Shown: positions 24,206 to 35,372 of the stretch, one piece after another
How the letters are laid out: each line of letters opens with the position of its first letter
Numbering within the stretch: position 1 is the first letter of the stretch
NCBI GenBank assembly: GCA_947561585.1
Contig: CANNZV010001047.1
Span: forward strand, 1 to 64,000
Direction of reading: 5' to 3'
DNA: 64,000 nt
From: Caprella mutica
Taxonomy: Eukaryota > Arthropoda > Malacostraca > Amphipoda > Caprellidae
Position numbers and translations under genes: made by a program
Notes under the pieces: model-generated
Database searches by the model: none
The model's input: the letters and a program-made list of their open reading frames with translations, nothing else
What the model was told of the DNA's origin: nothing

Positions 24206-24427
24206 GGTAAGTTACGAATTATCGATCAGTTCCACATCTTCGGTCATGTAAGAAAAAATGATAAATTACATTAATTATTATTTTTTTCATTTCATAACTG
24301 GTATCTATGATAATGGCTGCAGGTATCATAGATACCAATTAAAAAATGAACAATGAATGGCAATTATTACATCATTTTTCCTTATGTGACTGAAAATGTG
24401 AAACTTACCGATAATTCGTAACTTACC
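24206..24427. mobile_element. Palindromic MITE
   Basis: A near-complete palindrome of about 220 bp. The ends are GGTAAGTTACGAATTATCG and its complement (CGATAATTCGTAACTTACC). The centre is GGTATCTATGATA (24300-24312) facing TATCATAGATACC (24324-24336) across a short loop. A half-copy lies near 38070-38118, and the same centre motif recurs at 49403-49452. No coding capacity. The target duplication is not clear. Confidence 0.83.
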
Positions 24428-25754
24428 CCATAAGAGTTTCAATTGTCTTATAAATTACGATGGTTTTTTATTCCAATTTTATCTTTTTATCATTGCTTAT
24501 TAATTAACACTGGTCAGATGCAAACATTTTCACTTTTCACGTCATAAGTTATTGCAAAAATCTTATTTAATTCCTATCGAAAGTTCACATGTATCGCTAT
24601 AATTTGAATATTTGAAGGTCCTCTCCACTCAAAATTGAAATTTCTCTGAAAATGCTTCAGATTTGTATAACTAAGGTTATATAACATATCACAGTTAGCA
24701 AAAGAAACTGATAAGGTATTCACATTGTAATTAAGGATTAAAGAAATATCTACACTCAACCTTCACTGTCCGACTTTCTATGTAGAAGAACAAGAAAGGC
24801 TAAGAAAGGCTTATATGCAGTCAAAGAAAAGTGTTTCCGTGATGATTTTTAAAATTTCACAAATTTCACATTTGGCGATATAAAATTTACTGATAGTAAT
24901 GATTTAAGATTTTTTAAAATTGGCCTGGGTACACGAGGACAAATTTGTAAGATATAAAAATAATAGGAAATTAGAAAACTGTGATCTGAGAGATTTTCAT
25001 CATGCGATACACTTTTGCAGTAATGTACATAGATAACTACCTCTCGTATTGCCCTATTCAAAACAAATACCAAGTGTAATTATATAACTAATTAACACAC
25101 AATGAATCTTTTTATATCACTTAGTAACTAGTTAGTTATGACAAGATAAGTTCATACAGACAAGTGTCAATACGGTATACATAGGTAGCTATTTAAGATA
25201 AATCTATCAGCTTTGTTATTGTTTTGAAATAGTCGAAAGTTAGCCTTTCTTTTTCTTTGCTTAGAAAATTTGATCATCTATTAAATAAATAGAACCAAAT
25301 TTAAAATGATGTGCAGTTTTATAACCAGTAACCTTAGATTAACGAACAGAGTAATAACAATTTTAGAATGGAGGGGACGTACCATTGAGAGCACTAGACA
25401 CTAGTTACCACTTCCAGCTCACTAGTTACAATGACTAGGCACTAGGTATGAAGTTAGTAAACAAACTAAGGTCAAGTATTTAGGAAGTAGGGATAAACCT
25501 ATTTACATCCATTGTTATAGAAGTTTGTTAGTCAGTGACCTTCTCAGTCATTGGCAATAAAAACAAACTAAATTATATACTGCCATGTAGTACAAAGTTA
25601 TTACTAGTTAGTTATTATATTTCCAGTAATTTCAATGGAAAATATTTCTAATAAGTTTTTAATAAGTTTTTTTAGAATTTTTTCTTTCTTATATTAATGA
25701 CAACTAATTTGTAATTATTTATGTGAAAAATAATTTATAAAAAAATTTGTTAAC
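24428..25754. other. AT-rich DNA, no supported gene
   Basis: Short minus frames (24574-24759, 24849-25073) show nothing recognisable. An inverted pair with TTTTTCTTTGCTTAG near 25250 was too weak to list. Confidence 0.5.
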
Positions 25755-26592
25755 CATATATAAATTTTATGAAAAATAATTTATGACTTTCATGAAAAAT
25801 TATTCATGATTTTTATGAAAAATCATTTATGATTTTCATGAAATTTTTTTGATTTTTATGAAAAAAATTAATGATTCTCATGAAGAATTATTCATGATTT
25901 TTTTGAAAAATTATTTATGATTTTTATGAAAAATTATTCATGATTTTTATGAAAAATTATTCATGATTTTTATGAAAAATAATTCATGATTTTTATGAAA
26001 AATTATTCATGATTTTTATGAAAAATTATTCATGATTTTTATGAAAAATTATTTATGATTTTTATGAAAAATTATTCATGATTTTTATGAAAAATTATTC
26101 ATGATTTTTATGAAAAATTATTCATGATTTTTATGAAAAATTATTCATGATTTTTATGAAAAATTATTCATGATTTTTATGAAAAATTATTCATGATTTT
26201 TATGAAAAATTATTCATGATTTTTATGAAAAATTATTCATGATTTTTATGAAAAATTATTTATGATTTTTATGAAAAATTATTTATGATTTTTATGAAAA
26301 ATTATTCATGATTTTTATGAAAAATTATTCATGATTTTTATGAAAAATTATTCATGATTTTTTATGAAAAATAATTCATGATTTTTATGAAAAATTATTC
26401 ATGATTTTTATGAAAAATTATTCATGATTTTTATGAAAAATTATTCATGATTTTTATGAAAAATTATTCATGATATTTATGAAAAATTATTCATGATTTT
26501 TATGAAAAATTATTTATGATTTTTATGAAAAAAAAATTTTGATTCTCATGAAGAATTATTTATGATTCTCATGAAGAATTATTTATGATTTT
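25755..26592. repeat. 23-bp AT-rich minisatellite
   Basis: About 36 copies of a 23-bp unit, GATTTTTATGAAAAATTATT plus CAT. The centre is homogeneous, while both margins are diverged (GATTCTCATGAAGAATTATT at about 25870 and 26540). Diverged edges around a clean core are expected when unequal exchange homogenises the middle. Confidence 0.95.
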
Positions 26593-27721
26593 CAAGAATG
26601 AAATGGAAAATTTTTGGAAAACATTATACTAAATTCCATGCTAAAATAATGATAACAAATTAATACCATATTATTAAATAATAAAAATAATAGGGTAACT
26701 TTAGAGTTGAATATATTACTCTGAATGAATGTAAAATAATATTGCTGAAGGAAGAATGGTCTCTGAAACTAGTTTTCTATGTCACGGCTAAACTCTCTGT
26801 CCCATCACGTTTTCTATGTCAAGGCCGTGACATAGAAAACTAATCTATGGCTAACTATTCTATAGAGGATTCTAACTATTCGAGAGTTAAGAGAAAAATG
26901 ATTCATTCTTTGCTTATGAATTATTCCATAGATTCTAACTATTCAATGAATTAATATTTAAAATTACAGCAACCCGGAATAAGGTTCTATTGTGTTGGAC
27001 TCTCTAAGCGTTATTGTTCAGTAAATAATTGGCAGAAGAGGATAAATGTGATGAGTTTGTTAAACTAAACATTGCAAATATTGATTTATTATTTGTAAGC
27101 TCATCTTTAAAACGTTGATATTGTAGTCTATCTTTATTTAAATCTATTAAAATATCTAATGAAATTCATAGATTTTAATTAGTCATATATAATAAGATTT
27201 TGTTTATAAATATATGGTCACAATTTATTATATTAAACTGTTCTTCTACAGACCGATAATACCTATTGACACAAAAATAAAAATATCAATTAAAGACAAG
27301 TTATAGATTTTAATTTACAGGTATTAATAAATATTTTAATGATTTAAAGGTAGAGAAAAATATTACCTAGTTGTATATTTCACGTCACAATGTTTTTGAT
27401 ATTATAAATATATCTACTCTGTATATGATTTCAATGAGAATTGAGAACAAAATAAAACACAAAACAAAAACAGTTTGATAAAAGAAAGTAAAGAATAAAA
27501 GTTCGAAGTACTTTTTTTATTGACGGAAAAGAAATGTCTTCTCTATCTATGTCGACATTTCCACACTTTACTTTTTATGTTCGAAATATAACAACACTGG
27601 AAATACAATGAAAACAGAAATTAGTTCAAACTCTTATCAATTCACAAACGGTATTTAAAAATCATTAATGTTATTCATTAGACCCGATTATAGTATAGGG
27701 AATTAGATATAGTCATTAGGG
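26593..27721. other. AT-rich DNA, nothing recognised
   Basis: An inverted pair, TAGTTTTCTATGTCACGGC (26771) against GCCGTGACATAGAAAACTA (26824), forms a 19-bp stem with a loop of about 35 bases. Nothing else noted. Confidence 0.6.
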
Positions 27722-27999
27722 CAAGGGTTCCCAACCGGGGTCCACAGAGCTTCTAGGGGGTCCACGAATATAAAATTGTGTTTTGGTGGTCCACAGAAGA
27801 AGGAAAGGGGTCCATCGAATAATACTTCCGGAACCAATTTCATGATAAATTTGATGCTACCAAGAAGAGTATTTCGACAGGCCTGCGTATTACTAGCTAA
27901 GGCTATGAAAGTAAAGACAGGGTTGCAAATAGGAAATGAAATAGTATTATAGTGTGAATGGTGAGGAAACTATTAAAAAATTGAATGTGGAGTGGAGAA

Positions 28000-29275
28000 T
28001 GCAATAAGAGAGTGAGTGAATGGGAGAATGAATGAGTTTGGGAAACTTGTAAAAGGAAGGCAGATTAACATCTGAAAAGAATATATAGGTGGAGAATATA
28101 TAATAAAGAGATGTGATGGAACTAAGATGGATAAATGAATTGGAAAAGAAATTAAATAAATGCAATATTTGAATAGGAAAAAAAGAAGACTGGTTGGAAA
28201 TGAGTAGGAACAATATTGGGAGATGCAAAAGGAGAAAGTTATGGACAGTGAAAACAGAATATGAAGTAGAAATGGCTTTGGAAGCGAGGAGTAACAGGAA
28301 TGGAAAGAAAATGTGGTAAGTGAGAGACAAATTGAGAGGGGATGGTAAAATTAAGAGAAGGAATTAGTTATGTGGAGAGAATGGAGAGATAGGGAGAGAA
28401 GCTGGAGAGAAATATATCAGACAGACGAAAATAGAGCGATTGAGGCATAGAATGAAGAAAAAGAGGAGTTTATGCGATGCAGAGAAGAGAGGGTATGAAT
28501 GCAGTGATAACTGAAAGAAGAAGATTAGAGAGAGCTTCCAGGGGTGTTGAGTCTGAGGGTGGTAAGGGATGTGGAGGAGGGAATGGAGGAAGTGAGATTT
28601 GAGGAGGATGTGCAAAAAGGTCAAAATAATTAAAAGTGGGAAGCAGCCAGAGACAGATGAAATAAAGAGATATATTTATTTAAGCTTTAGGGAGGAGTGA
28701 GGTGTGTGTGGCGTGAATGGTGACAAAATTTAATGGGATATATATACTGGTGTGATTGGTGATGGATGGAAGATGTCAAAACTGTCCTAATTCCCAAGGT
28801 AAGGAGAGCAACGGCACCTCTACATCGACCCATTGCCCTTACAAATGTGGGGTAAAAGGTGTTTAAGGGTGTAATGAAAGTTTGAATGGTGGTACAGATA
28901 TTGCATGATGTGATAATTGGGTGTTTGCAAGAGAGGTCAAAGGAAGCTAGAGAAGAGAATAGGATTTTTGGTTATTTTGTAAAGAAATGATGTAGAACGA
29001 AAGAAAAGCTACTGATTGGTAGTGTGGATAGGCAGTCTCTGATTGAGAAATTGAAGTGTTGTAAGTGTGACCTGAGGAGGATTGAGGTGATATTGAGGAT
29101 GTAGGAGGGTGATTAGAGTTAAATATGGAGGGAGAGGTTAGAAGTGGTATTAGGCGGGGGTGTACGGAGTCGCCACAGTTGTTTGTGATGGAAGTTGGTA
29201 TGATTATTGAGAAGTGTATAGAATAGAGAAATAGAAGCGTGAGAGTGCCTGTGTTGTTTTAAGATGAGTAGGGTT
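28000..29275 (+). pseudogene. Broken non-LTR reverse transcriptase
   Basis: No intact frame, but ordered reverse transcriptase blocks can be read with frame changes and stops. From left they are: a QPETDEIK block (about 28637; compare the GPDxI region), TVLIPK (28781-28798), RPIALTNVG (28826-28852) followed by a stop, then KLLIGSVD and YKCD-like CCKCDLRRIEVIL (about 29005-29100). GIRRGCTESPQLFVMEVGM follows in another frame (29147-29205), matching the GIRQGCxxSP motif of non-LTR enzymes. The catalytic YADD box should follow at about 29262, but stops and substitutions have destroyed it (VPVLF-stop-DE-stop-GLV). A 13-bp minisatellite begins exactly there. The purine-rich stretch 28000-28630 is probably the upstream part of the same element but shows no firm motif. 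Long minus-strand frames here (127 and 86 codons) are shadows. It is dead: at least five in-frame stops and one or more frameshifts. Confidence 0.72.
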
Positions 29276-29766
29276 TGGTGGTGGGTATTGGTGGTGGGTA
29301 TTGGTGGTGGGTATTGGTGGTGGGTATTGGTGGTGGGTATTGGTGGTGGGTATTAGTGGTGGGTATTGGTGGTGGGTATTGGTGGTGGGTATTAGTGATG
29401 GGTATTGGTGGTGGGTATTTGTGGTGGGTATTGGTGGTGGGTATTAGTGGTGGGTATTAGTGGTGGGTATTGGTGGTGGGTATTGGTGGTGGGTATTAGT
29501 GGTGGGTATTAGTGGTGGGTATTGGTGGTGGGTATTGGAGGTGGGTATTAGTGGTGGGTATTAGTGGTGGGTATTAGTGGTGGGTATTGGTGGTGGGTAT
29601 TAGTGGTGGGTATTGGTGGTGGGTATTAGTGGTGGGTATTAGTGGTGGGTATTGGTGGTGGGTATTGGTGGTGGGTATTAGTGGTGGGTATTAGTGGTGG
29701 GTATTGGTGGTGGGTATTGGTGGTGGGTATTAGTGGTGGGTATTGGTGGTGGGTATTGGTGGTGGA
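29270..29766. repeat. 13-bp G/T-rich minisatellite
   Basis: About 38 copies of GGTGGTGGGTATT with a GGTATTGG/GGTATTAG variant in irregular alternation. It starts where the preceding relic would encode its YADD-G-L-V segment, and the first units can be read as an extension of GGTTTGGTGGTG. Frames through it are artefacts. Confidence 0.95.
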
Positions 29767-30204
29767 CGGTAAGGATGGAACGGATGAGAAAGGCGAAAAT
29801 ATGGAGGAGTGAACGGTGAGGATGAAGGGAATGTGGAAGGCGAGACGATGGAGGAGGATCCTGATTCTATGGGGTCCACGAGGTGGAAAAGGTTGGTAAC
29901 CCCTGCCTTACGATGTAGAATTTGGGGGATAGGCATTGGGGTATATGCACTTGATCCATTAGGGCCATTGCTCTCAGTCTAATCTTCCACCCCATTGCCC
30001 GTATTAATAATTTCTCCTTTTCTCCCCATCACTTTCCCTCCCCCCTTCCCCATCACTTTCCCCTTTCTTCCCATCACTCTCCTGTGCCACACCAATGGAT
30101 CACCCTCTTTCGGGGCCTAAAAAGACACACCAACTTTTTACACCAAACTTCTTGAATGAGGAGAATTTTGCGTCAAATTGACGACCAACGTAAAGAAAAG
30201 AGAC

Positions 30205-30538
30205 GGAGAGTACAGTGGAGTACATGAGAGTACAGTAGAGTACATGAGAGTACAGTGGAGTACATGAGAGTACAGTGGAGTACATGAGAGTACAGTGGAG
30301 TACATGAGAGTACAGTGGAGCACATGAGAGTACAGTGGAGCACATGAGAGTACAGTGGAGAACATGAGAGTACAGTGGAGTACATGAGAGTACAGTGGAG
30401 TACATGAGAGTACAGTGGAGTACATGATAGTACAATAGAGTACATGAGAGTACAGTGGAGTACATGAGAGTACAGTAGAGTACATGAGAGTACAGTGGAG
30501 TACATGAGAGTACAGTGGAGTACATGAGAGTACAGTAT
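30205..30538. repeat. 20-bp minisatellite with two GTAC sites
   Basis: About 17 copies of GAGAGTACAGTGGAGTACAT. Each unit has two GTAC tetranucleotides. All three minus frames are open (110-141 codons), since the 60-bp reading cycle lacks stops; not coding. Confidence 0.95.
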
Positions 30539-31909
30539 AGCGAAAAATATTTATTTTTTGAACTTAATTAATATAATTTAAAAATTATGAAGAAGATACT
30601 CAATATACACATTAAATCATATGAATATTTTTGAATTATAATAATTAATTATTTGAATTACTTAAAATGGATAACTGTCACAGTTCTCATAGAATAGAAT
30701 CGCTTTATGCAAACAGTTGAAAAATAAGTGAGGGAGAAGATATATTCTTAATTTTTGCCGATGTCAGCATAATTTCTTTCTCGTCTTTACTTTCGCTGGT
30801 GATAGACAAAATAGAACTGGGACTCAATTTGCCTCGAGAAAAACTTTAAAGGGATAAAATATATACAGGTGAGATGAAACAGGAATAGACAGGAATTTGA
30901 ATGTATTTGGAATGTATTTGGAATGTTCGATTCGTGTTAGCAAAGAAATAAATATGATATGTTTATTATAAGGAGGTGTTTAAGAAATTTAGTCAAGTAG
31001 AATAAATAAAGAATTCTAAACTACGAATATTTTCAGTGCTAAAAGTTAGTTTACTTCAAATGATGAAAATCATATAAAGTTATTTAAACCTTAAATACGA
31101 AATTTAAATTTCTCCAGAAAAATAATAATATTAAACGGTAAGTATTCAGCTATACTTTCTTAGTAATTTTAAATTAATTGTATAACAAAACTTCTAAACT
31201 TTTAACAATTGGTCGTTAGCAATCAATATTGTTAACATTTTATTCCGGTTTTCCAATTGGCAAATATTGTTTATTTAACAAATAAAGAAACAGTTCGCAA
31301 ATTCTACCCCCAATACGTGTTTGACAATCATCATTATTTGTAGCTTTCCCTTTTGTACGTTAGATGATTTAAGGAGAGTTTTTCCAATATCCACTCCATT
31401 TTCAGTAGCCATTTCGCACCGTCTGTGTACCTGCAAAGGTATTTATTCCGCTAATGAAGCCTAATTGGATGGCCATAGAAAATGATTAATTGAAAGCTTT
31501 TATCTTTAGAGCATTAACCAACTGAAAATGCACTGAGAAATAGATCTAATTTCCAATGGGATGGTAAACATAAAAGGACCAAGTTAAGCACCATAGTAAA
31601 ATTGAATAGAAAATATGCCAAAAAGAATATAAAGATCATTTTTAATTTTAATCAAGTATTTTTAGTTCAATATTCATGATTTTAAACTACAACACCAAAA
31701 AGAATTTTAGAGTTAATTGGACAAAAAATTAACGAAAACAATGATTAACCTTGCAATTAAGACAGTCGTTAAATTATTCAAAAGCAGAAAATACCTATTT
31801 AGAAAATTAAGAGATTGATAACAATAATACGGAATGAAGATCCAATTGCAGTACTTAATATCGTAACCCAACTACTTAATATTATATCAACTATTAGGTA
31901 GGAGTGAAG
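30539..31909. other. AT-rich DNA, nothing recognised
   Basis: About 1.4 kb of ordinary AT-rich sequence with no long frame and no repeat. Confidence 0.5.
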
Positions 31910-32047
31910 AAATTTCGTAAAACGTCTGCACATGAAGGAGACTTTTGAAACTCTCAGCATATATGGCAGTTATGTAGCTTGTTGTATCCGCTAGTTTGTC
32001 GTACTGAACACTTCATGATTATTTAATGACCTGACAGGAGGGTTATA

Positions 32048-32101
32048 CAGGGTGTCCCAGAAGTAACTGACCCTTTTAATTTTCTAATTAAACAAAAACT
32101 A
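32048..32101 (+). repeat. Left terminal inverted repeat of mariner
   Basis: 54 bp, perfectly inverted at 33398-33451. Starts CAGGGTGTCCC. Expected to be bound by the helix-turn-helix domains of the transposase. Confidence 0.95.
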
Positions 32102-32149
32102 GGAGCACTAGGTTGTTAAAACCAGTTTGAATGGAAGATAATAATTTTA

Positions 32150-33334
32150 ATGGTAATTAAGTCCGTATCACACATACGAATCAGCCATTTAGCGAGACTT
32201 CCAGAACGGATTAAAGAACTTCTCATTATTCGTCAACACCAACAGCCCATTATGATTCGGCACAGCAAAGAGGAAAGAATAAGGATTCTGGAAGTCTACA
32301 TGAGAACATTTTCAGTAGCAGAAGTGCAGCGTGACTTCCGAATACAGTTTCATACAAGAACAAGTCCCTCTAAGAACACAATAAAGTCTCTATATCGTAA
32401 GTTCACAGAGACTGGCAGTGTTAGTGATCGATCACGATGTGGAAGATTAAGATCAATACGTACTGAAGCAGTAATCAACATAGTTTCTGCAGATGTTGCA
32501 GCTAATCCCAAGAGCTCAATCAGGAAACGTTCAACTCAATTATCTGTTAGTCGATCATCATTACAACGCATTTTAAGGAGTGAGCTGAAATTATATCCGT
32601 ACAAAATCCAACTGATTCAGGAAATAACGGCAAATGATCCTCAACAGCGGCTTGAATATGCAGAATCCGTTCTTCATTTGTGCGAGGAGGCCTCGTTTAT
32701 CGACAACGTCATATTCTCGGATGAAGCTCATTTTTACTTGTCTGGCCACGTTAATAGGCATAATTCAAGGATTTGGAGCAACGAAAACCCTCAAGAAATC
32801 CAGGAAAGGCCGCTGCACTCTCCTCGTGTCACTGTGTGGTGTGGAATAACTGCCTCCACGGTGTTTGGTCCTTACTTCTTCGAAAGTGATGATGGAACAA
32901 CTTCAACAGTTAATGGTGAACGATACCGAATTATGATAAGAGAATTTCTTATTCCAAGAATTAAGAGACGAAGAGCCCTGCGCAATACTTGGTTTCAACA
33001 AGATGGAGCAACAAGCCATACAGCAAGAGAAACAATGGCATTGTTGAAGAAGACTTTTCCAAACCGTTTGATTTCACGATTTGGTAACGTCTCATGGCCT
33101 CCTCGTTCCCCAGATTTGACTCCAGCTGACTTTTTTCTGTGGGGATACCTTAAGTCAAAAGTCTACGTGACAAATCCATCAAATTTGCAGGAACTCAAGG
33201 ACAACATTACTCATCAAATTGTTCGAATTTCGCCTGATACGCTGAGGATGGTCATGCAAAACACAGTGAAAAGAGCGCAAAGTTGTCGAAGCGTCAGTGG
33301 TCATCATCTAAAAGATATTGTTTTCAAAAAATAG
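32150..33334 (+). CDS. Mariner-family DD41D transposase
   Basis: 394 codons, intact. It cuts and rejoins the ends of its own element in the nucleus, at TA sites. Residues 38-102 form a first helix-turn-helix (with a GRLRS linker at 98-102 in place of the usual GRPR) and about 103-145 a second one. The RNase-H-like catalytic core follows: D191 in the SDEAHF motif, D285 in QQDGATSHTA, and D327 in SPDLTPADFFLWG. There are 41 residues between the second and third Asp, so the triad is DD41D, not the DD34D of classical mariners. DD41D spacing is known from the rosa-type mariners of tephritid flies; the subfamily here is my inference. Length fits the group (about 340-400). The first Met is at 32150; M35 (32252, MIRHSKEE) is an equally plausible start because homologous domains begin there. 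An AATAAA signal lies at 33339-33344, five bases after the stop. The 71-codon frame inside is a shadow. Confidence 0.93.
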   Translation: MVIKSVSHIRISHLARLPERIKELLIIRQHQQPIMIRHSKEERIRILEVYMRTFSVAEVQRDFRIQFHTRTSPSKNTIKSLYRKFTETGSVSDRSRCGRLRSIRTEAVINIVSADVAANPKSSIRKRSTQLSVSRSSLQRILRSELKLYPYKIQLIQEITANDPQQRLEYAESVLHLCEEASFIDNVIFSDEAHFYLSGHVNRHNSRIWSNENPQEIQERPLHSPRVTVWCGITASTVFGPYFFESDDGTTSTVNGERYRIMIREFLIPRIKRRRALRNTWFQQDGATSHTARETMALLKKTFPNRLISRFGNVSWPPRSPDLTPADFFLWGYLKSKVYVTNPSNLQELKDNITHQIVRISPDTLRMVMQNTVKRAQSCRSVSGHHLKDIVFKK

Positions 33335-33397
33335 TCTTAATAAACCATGAAAATGTTTTTCTTTGATTTGAAACCTATTTTAACAACCTGGCCTCCT

Positions 33398-33451
33398 TAG
33401 TTTTTGTTTAATTAGAAAATTAAAAGGGTCAGTTACTTCTGGGACACCCTG
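33398..33451 (-). repeat. Right terminal inverted repeat of mariner
   Basis: 54-bp perfect inverse of the left end, closing with GGGACACCCTG, then the TA duplication. Confidence 0.95.
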
Positions 33452-33764
33452 TATTATTATATTAGAGTGTGTAGATGTATCCTTTTCGAAAATGAAGATT
33501 ATTTGATGAAATAATCTTTGAATATAAATTTATTTATATATCAAATTATATATTAATTTTGCAGTTTGTTGTATCCGTTTGTTTGATGTACTGTACTCTT
33601 ATTTTATATAAGTAAATATATTACTTATTGTATATAAGCATATATTACTGCACACACATATATTAGAGTGTGTTAATATCCCCTTTATGAAAATTCGTCG
33701 ACGAAACGTCTATCGATGGAATGACCTACAACGAAACCTCGGTTTACAATTAGATATCGTATCT

Positions 33765-33885
33765 AACTACTTTATATTGTATGTAACTACAGTCTACTTT
33801 ATATCGTATCCAATTAGTTTATATCGTATCTAGTTTCTTTATATCGTATCTAACTACAGTCTACTTTATATCGTATCCAACTAAT
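33765..33885. repeat. Short TTTATATCGTATC direct repeats
   Basis: Four to five imperfect copies of a roughly 26-bp unit with TTTATATCGTATCTAACTAC. Two copies are joined as a longer block (ACTACAGTCTACTTTATATC occurs twice). Confidence 0.8.
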
Positions 33886-34074
33886 GCAACGTTCCAAGAA
33901 AATAATTGAAATTATGGAGTCTGCAGTTGTAAGATCAAAAAGATCGAAAGAAACTTTCTGCAACAATCCGATACAAGGTCTGTGAGATACCAATTCGTGT
34001 AAAATTTAGAACATAATTAAATCTTTAGGGAAATCAAGGAAGTATTTACGAAGGATGTAAATACAATAGAGCCT

Positions 34075-34235
34075 GTTAGTCTGTATCTATGACATCTTTT
34101 ATCAGTATTTAGTTACTAATAGTCTTTATCTATGACATCTTTCATCAGTATTTAGTTTCTAATAGTCTTTATCTATGTCCTATGACATCTTTCATCAGTA
34201 TTTAGTTACTAATAGTCTTTATCTATGACATCTTT
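34075..34235. repeat. 43-bp direct repeats
   Basis: Three to four copies of a 43-bp unit holding CTTTATCTATGACATCTTTC and CAGTATTTAGTTACTAATAG. One copy has an 8-base insertion (about 34170). Confidence 0.88.
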
Positions 34236-34512
34236 TCCTATCTGTTCGAGTCGTAGCAATATTTATTGCAGAGTCAGCTTTCGTAGAAATCTTAATTCAC
34301 TAAATGATGAATAGAAGTTTCTGGGACTAAATCCAAGGGATGTTCGAACATTTTCTAACATATTCCTGTTCTAAGAAATTTAAACAAGCTTTAAAAAGAT
34401 GAAACATCAAATGTTTAGGAAAATGTGGAGTAAATTGTAGATAAATAATTAACGGAACTATAGATAAATATGATGTTAATTTATTTTATAAATTAAAGAA
34501 CCAACACGAAGA

Positions 34513-35372
34513 AATGAAACATCAGCATGAAATTGAAACATCAACATGAAAATGAAGCATCAGCATGAAAATGAAACATCAGCATGAAAATGAAACATCA
34601 ACATTAAAATGAAACATCAACATGAAAATGAAACATCAGCATGAAAATGAAACTTCAGCATGAAAATGAAACAACAGCATGAAAATGAAACATCAGTAAT
34701 CAAATGAAACATCAGCAATAAAATGAAACATCAGCATGAAAATGAAACATCAGCATGAAAATGAAACATCAGCATGGAAATGAAACATCAACATGAAAAT
34801 GAAACATCAGCATGAAAATGAAACATCAGCATGAAAATGAAACATCAGCATGAAAATGAAACATCAGCATGAAAATGAAACTTCAGCATGAAAATGAAAC
34901 AACAGCATGAAAATGAAACATCAGTAATCAAATGAAACATCAGCAATAAAATGAAACATCAGCATGAAAATGAAACATCAGCATGAAAATGAAACATCAG
35001 CATGGAAATGAAACATCAACATGAAAATGAAACATCAGCATGAAAATGAAACATCAGCATGAAAATGAAACATCAGCATGAAAATGAAACATCAGCATGA
35101 AAATGAAACATCAGCATGGAAATGAAACATCAGCATGAAAATGAAACATCAGCATGAAAATGAAACATCAGCATGAAAATGAAACATCAGCATGAAAATG
35201 AAACATCAGCATGAAAATGAAACATCAGCATGAAAATGAAACATCAGCATGAAAATGAAACATCAGCATGAAAATGAAACATCAGCATGAAAAAGAAACA
35301 TCAGCATGAAAATGAAGCATCAGCATGAAAATGAAACATCAGCATGAAAATGAAACATCAGCATGAAAATGA
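34513..35372. repeat. 19-bp minisatellite with duplicated blocks
   Basis: About 45 copies of AAAATGAAACATCAGCATG. A distinctive run of variants (aacttcag, aacaacag, cagtaatcaaatg, cagcaataaaatg) occurs at 34650-34735 and again at about 34868-34955, showing duplication of a block of roughly 220 bp. Confidence 0.96.

Larger units (their letters stand above)
27722..29905. mobile_element. Possible hAT-type element ends around a LINE relic
   Basis: The left end CAAGGGTTCCCAACC (27722-27736) pairs with the reverse complement of the right end, CAGGGGTTACCAACC (29891-29905). Both are of the CAGnGGTTCCCAACC kind seen in hAT elements, and GGGGTCCAC motifs follow at both sides. The flanking 8-mers CATTAGGG and CCTTACGA agree at 5 of 8 positions, as a decayed 8-bp target duplication might. 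No hAT transposase is visible; the inside is a broken reverse transcriptase and an array. The pairing could be chance between separate insertions. Confidence 0.45.
32048..33451 (+). mobile_element. Complete mariner-type transposon (1404 bp)
   Basis: The terminal inverted repeats start CAGGGTGTCCCAGAAGTAAC. They are identical for 54 bp (32048-32101 against 33398-33451) and remain alike for about 30 bp more, including AGGTTGTTAAAA. A TA dinucleotide flanks both ends (32046-32047 and 33452-33453), the standard target duplication of the Tc1/mariner group. One long frame fills the interior. Perfect terminal repeats and an unbroken frame argue for a recent insertion. Confidence 0.97.
31910..33735. 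mobile_element. Older GTCGAC-type repeat, split by the mariner
   Basis: The sequence before the mariner (31910-32045) includes TTTCGTAAAACGTCTGCAC, TTGTTGTATCCGCTAGTTTG and TTTAATGACCTGACAGGAG. It matches the reverse complement of the 47.5-kb foldback-like copy (47788-47945). After the mariner, 33456-33495 is followed by a second partial copy (33558-33735) with TTGTTGTATCCGTTTGTTTG and ending TTCGTCGACGAAACGTCTAT. The host repeat was therefore a tandem or partially duplicated copy when the mariner entered. The outer ends are not sharply defined. Confidence 0.68.

Noticed and set aside
28364..28624. Minus-strand hydrophobic frames at 27.9-28.6 kb resembling membrane proteins
   Set aside because: They are the antisense of a purine-rich reverse transcriptase relic. 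Pyrimidine-rich antisense reads as Leu, Phe and Ser by composition.
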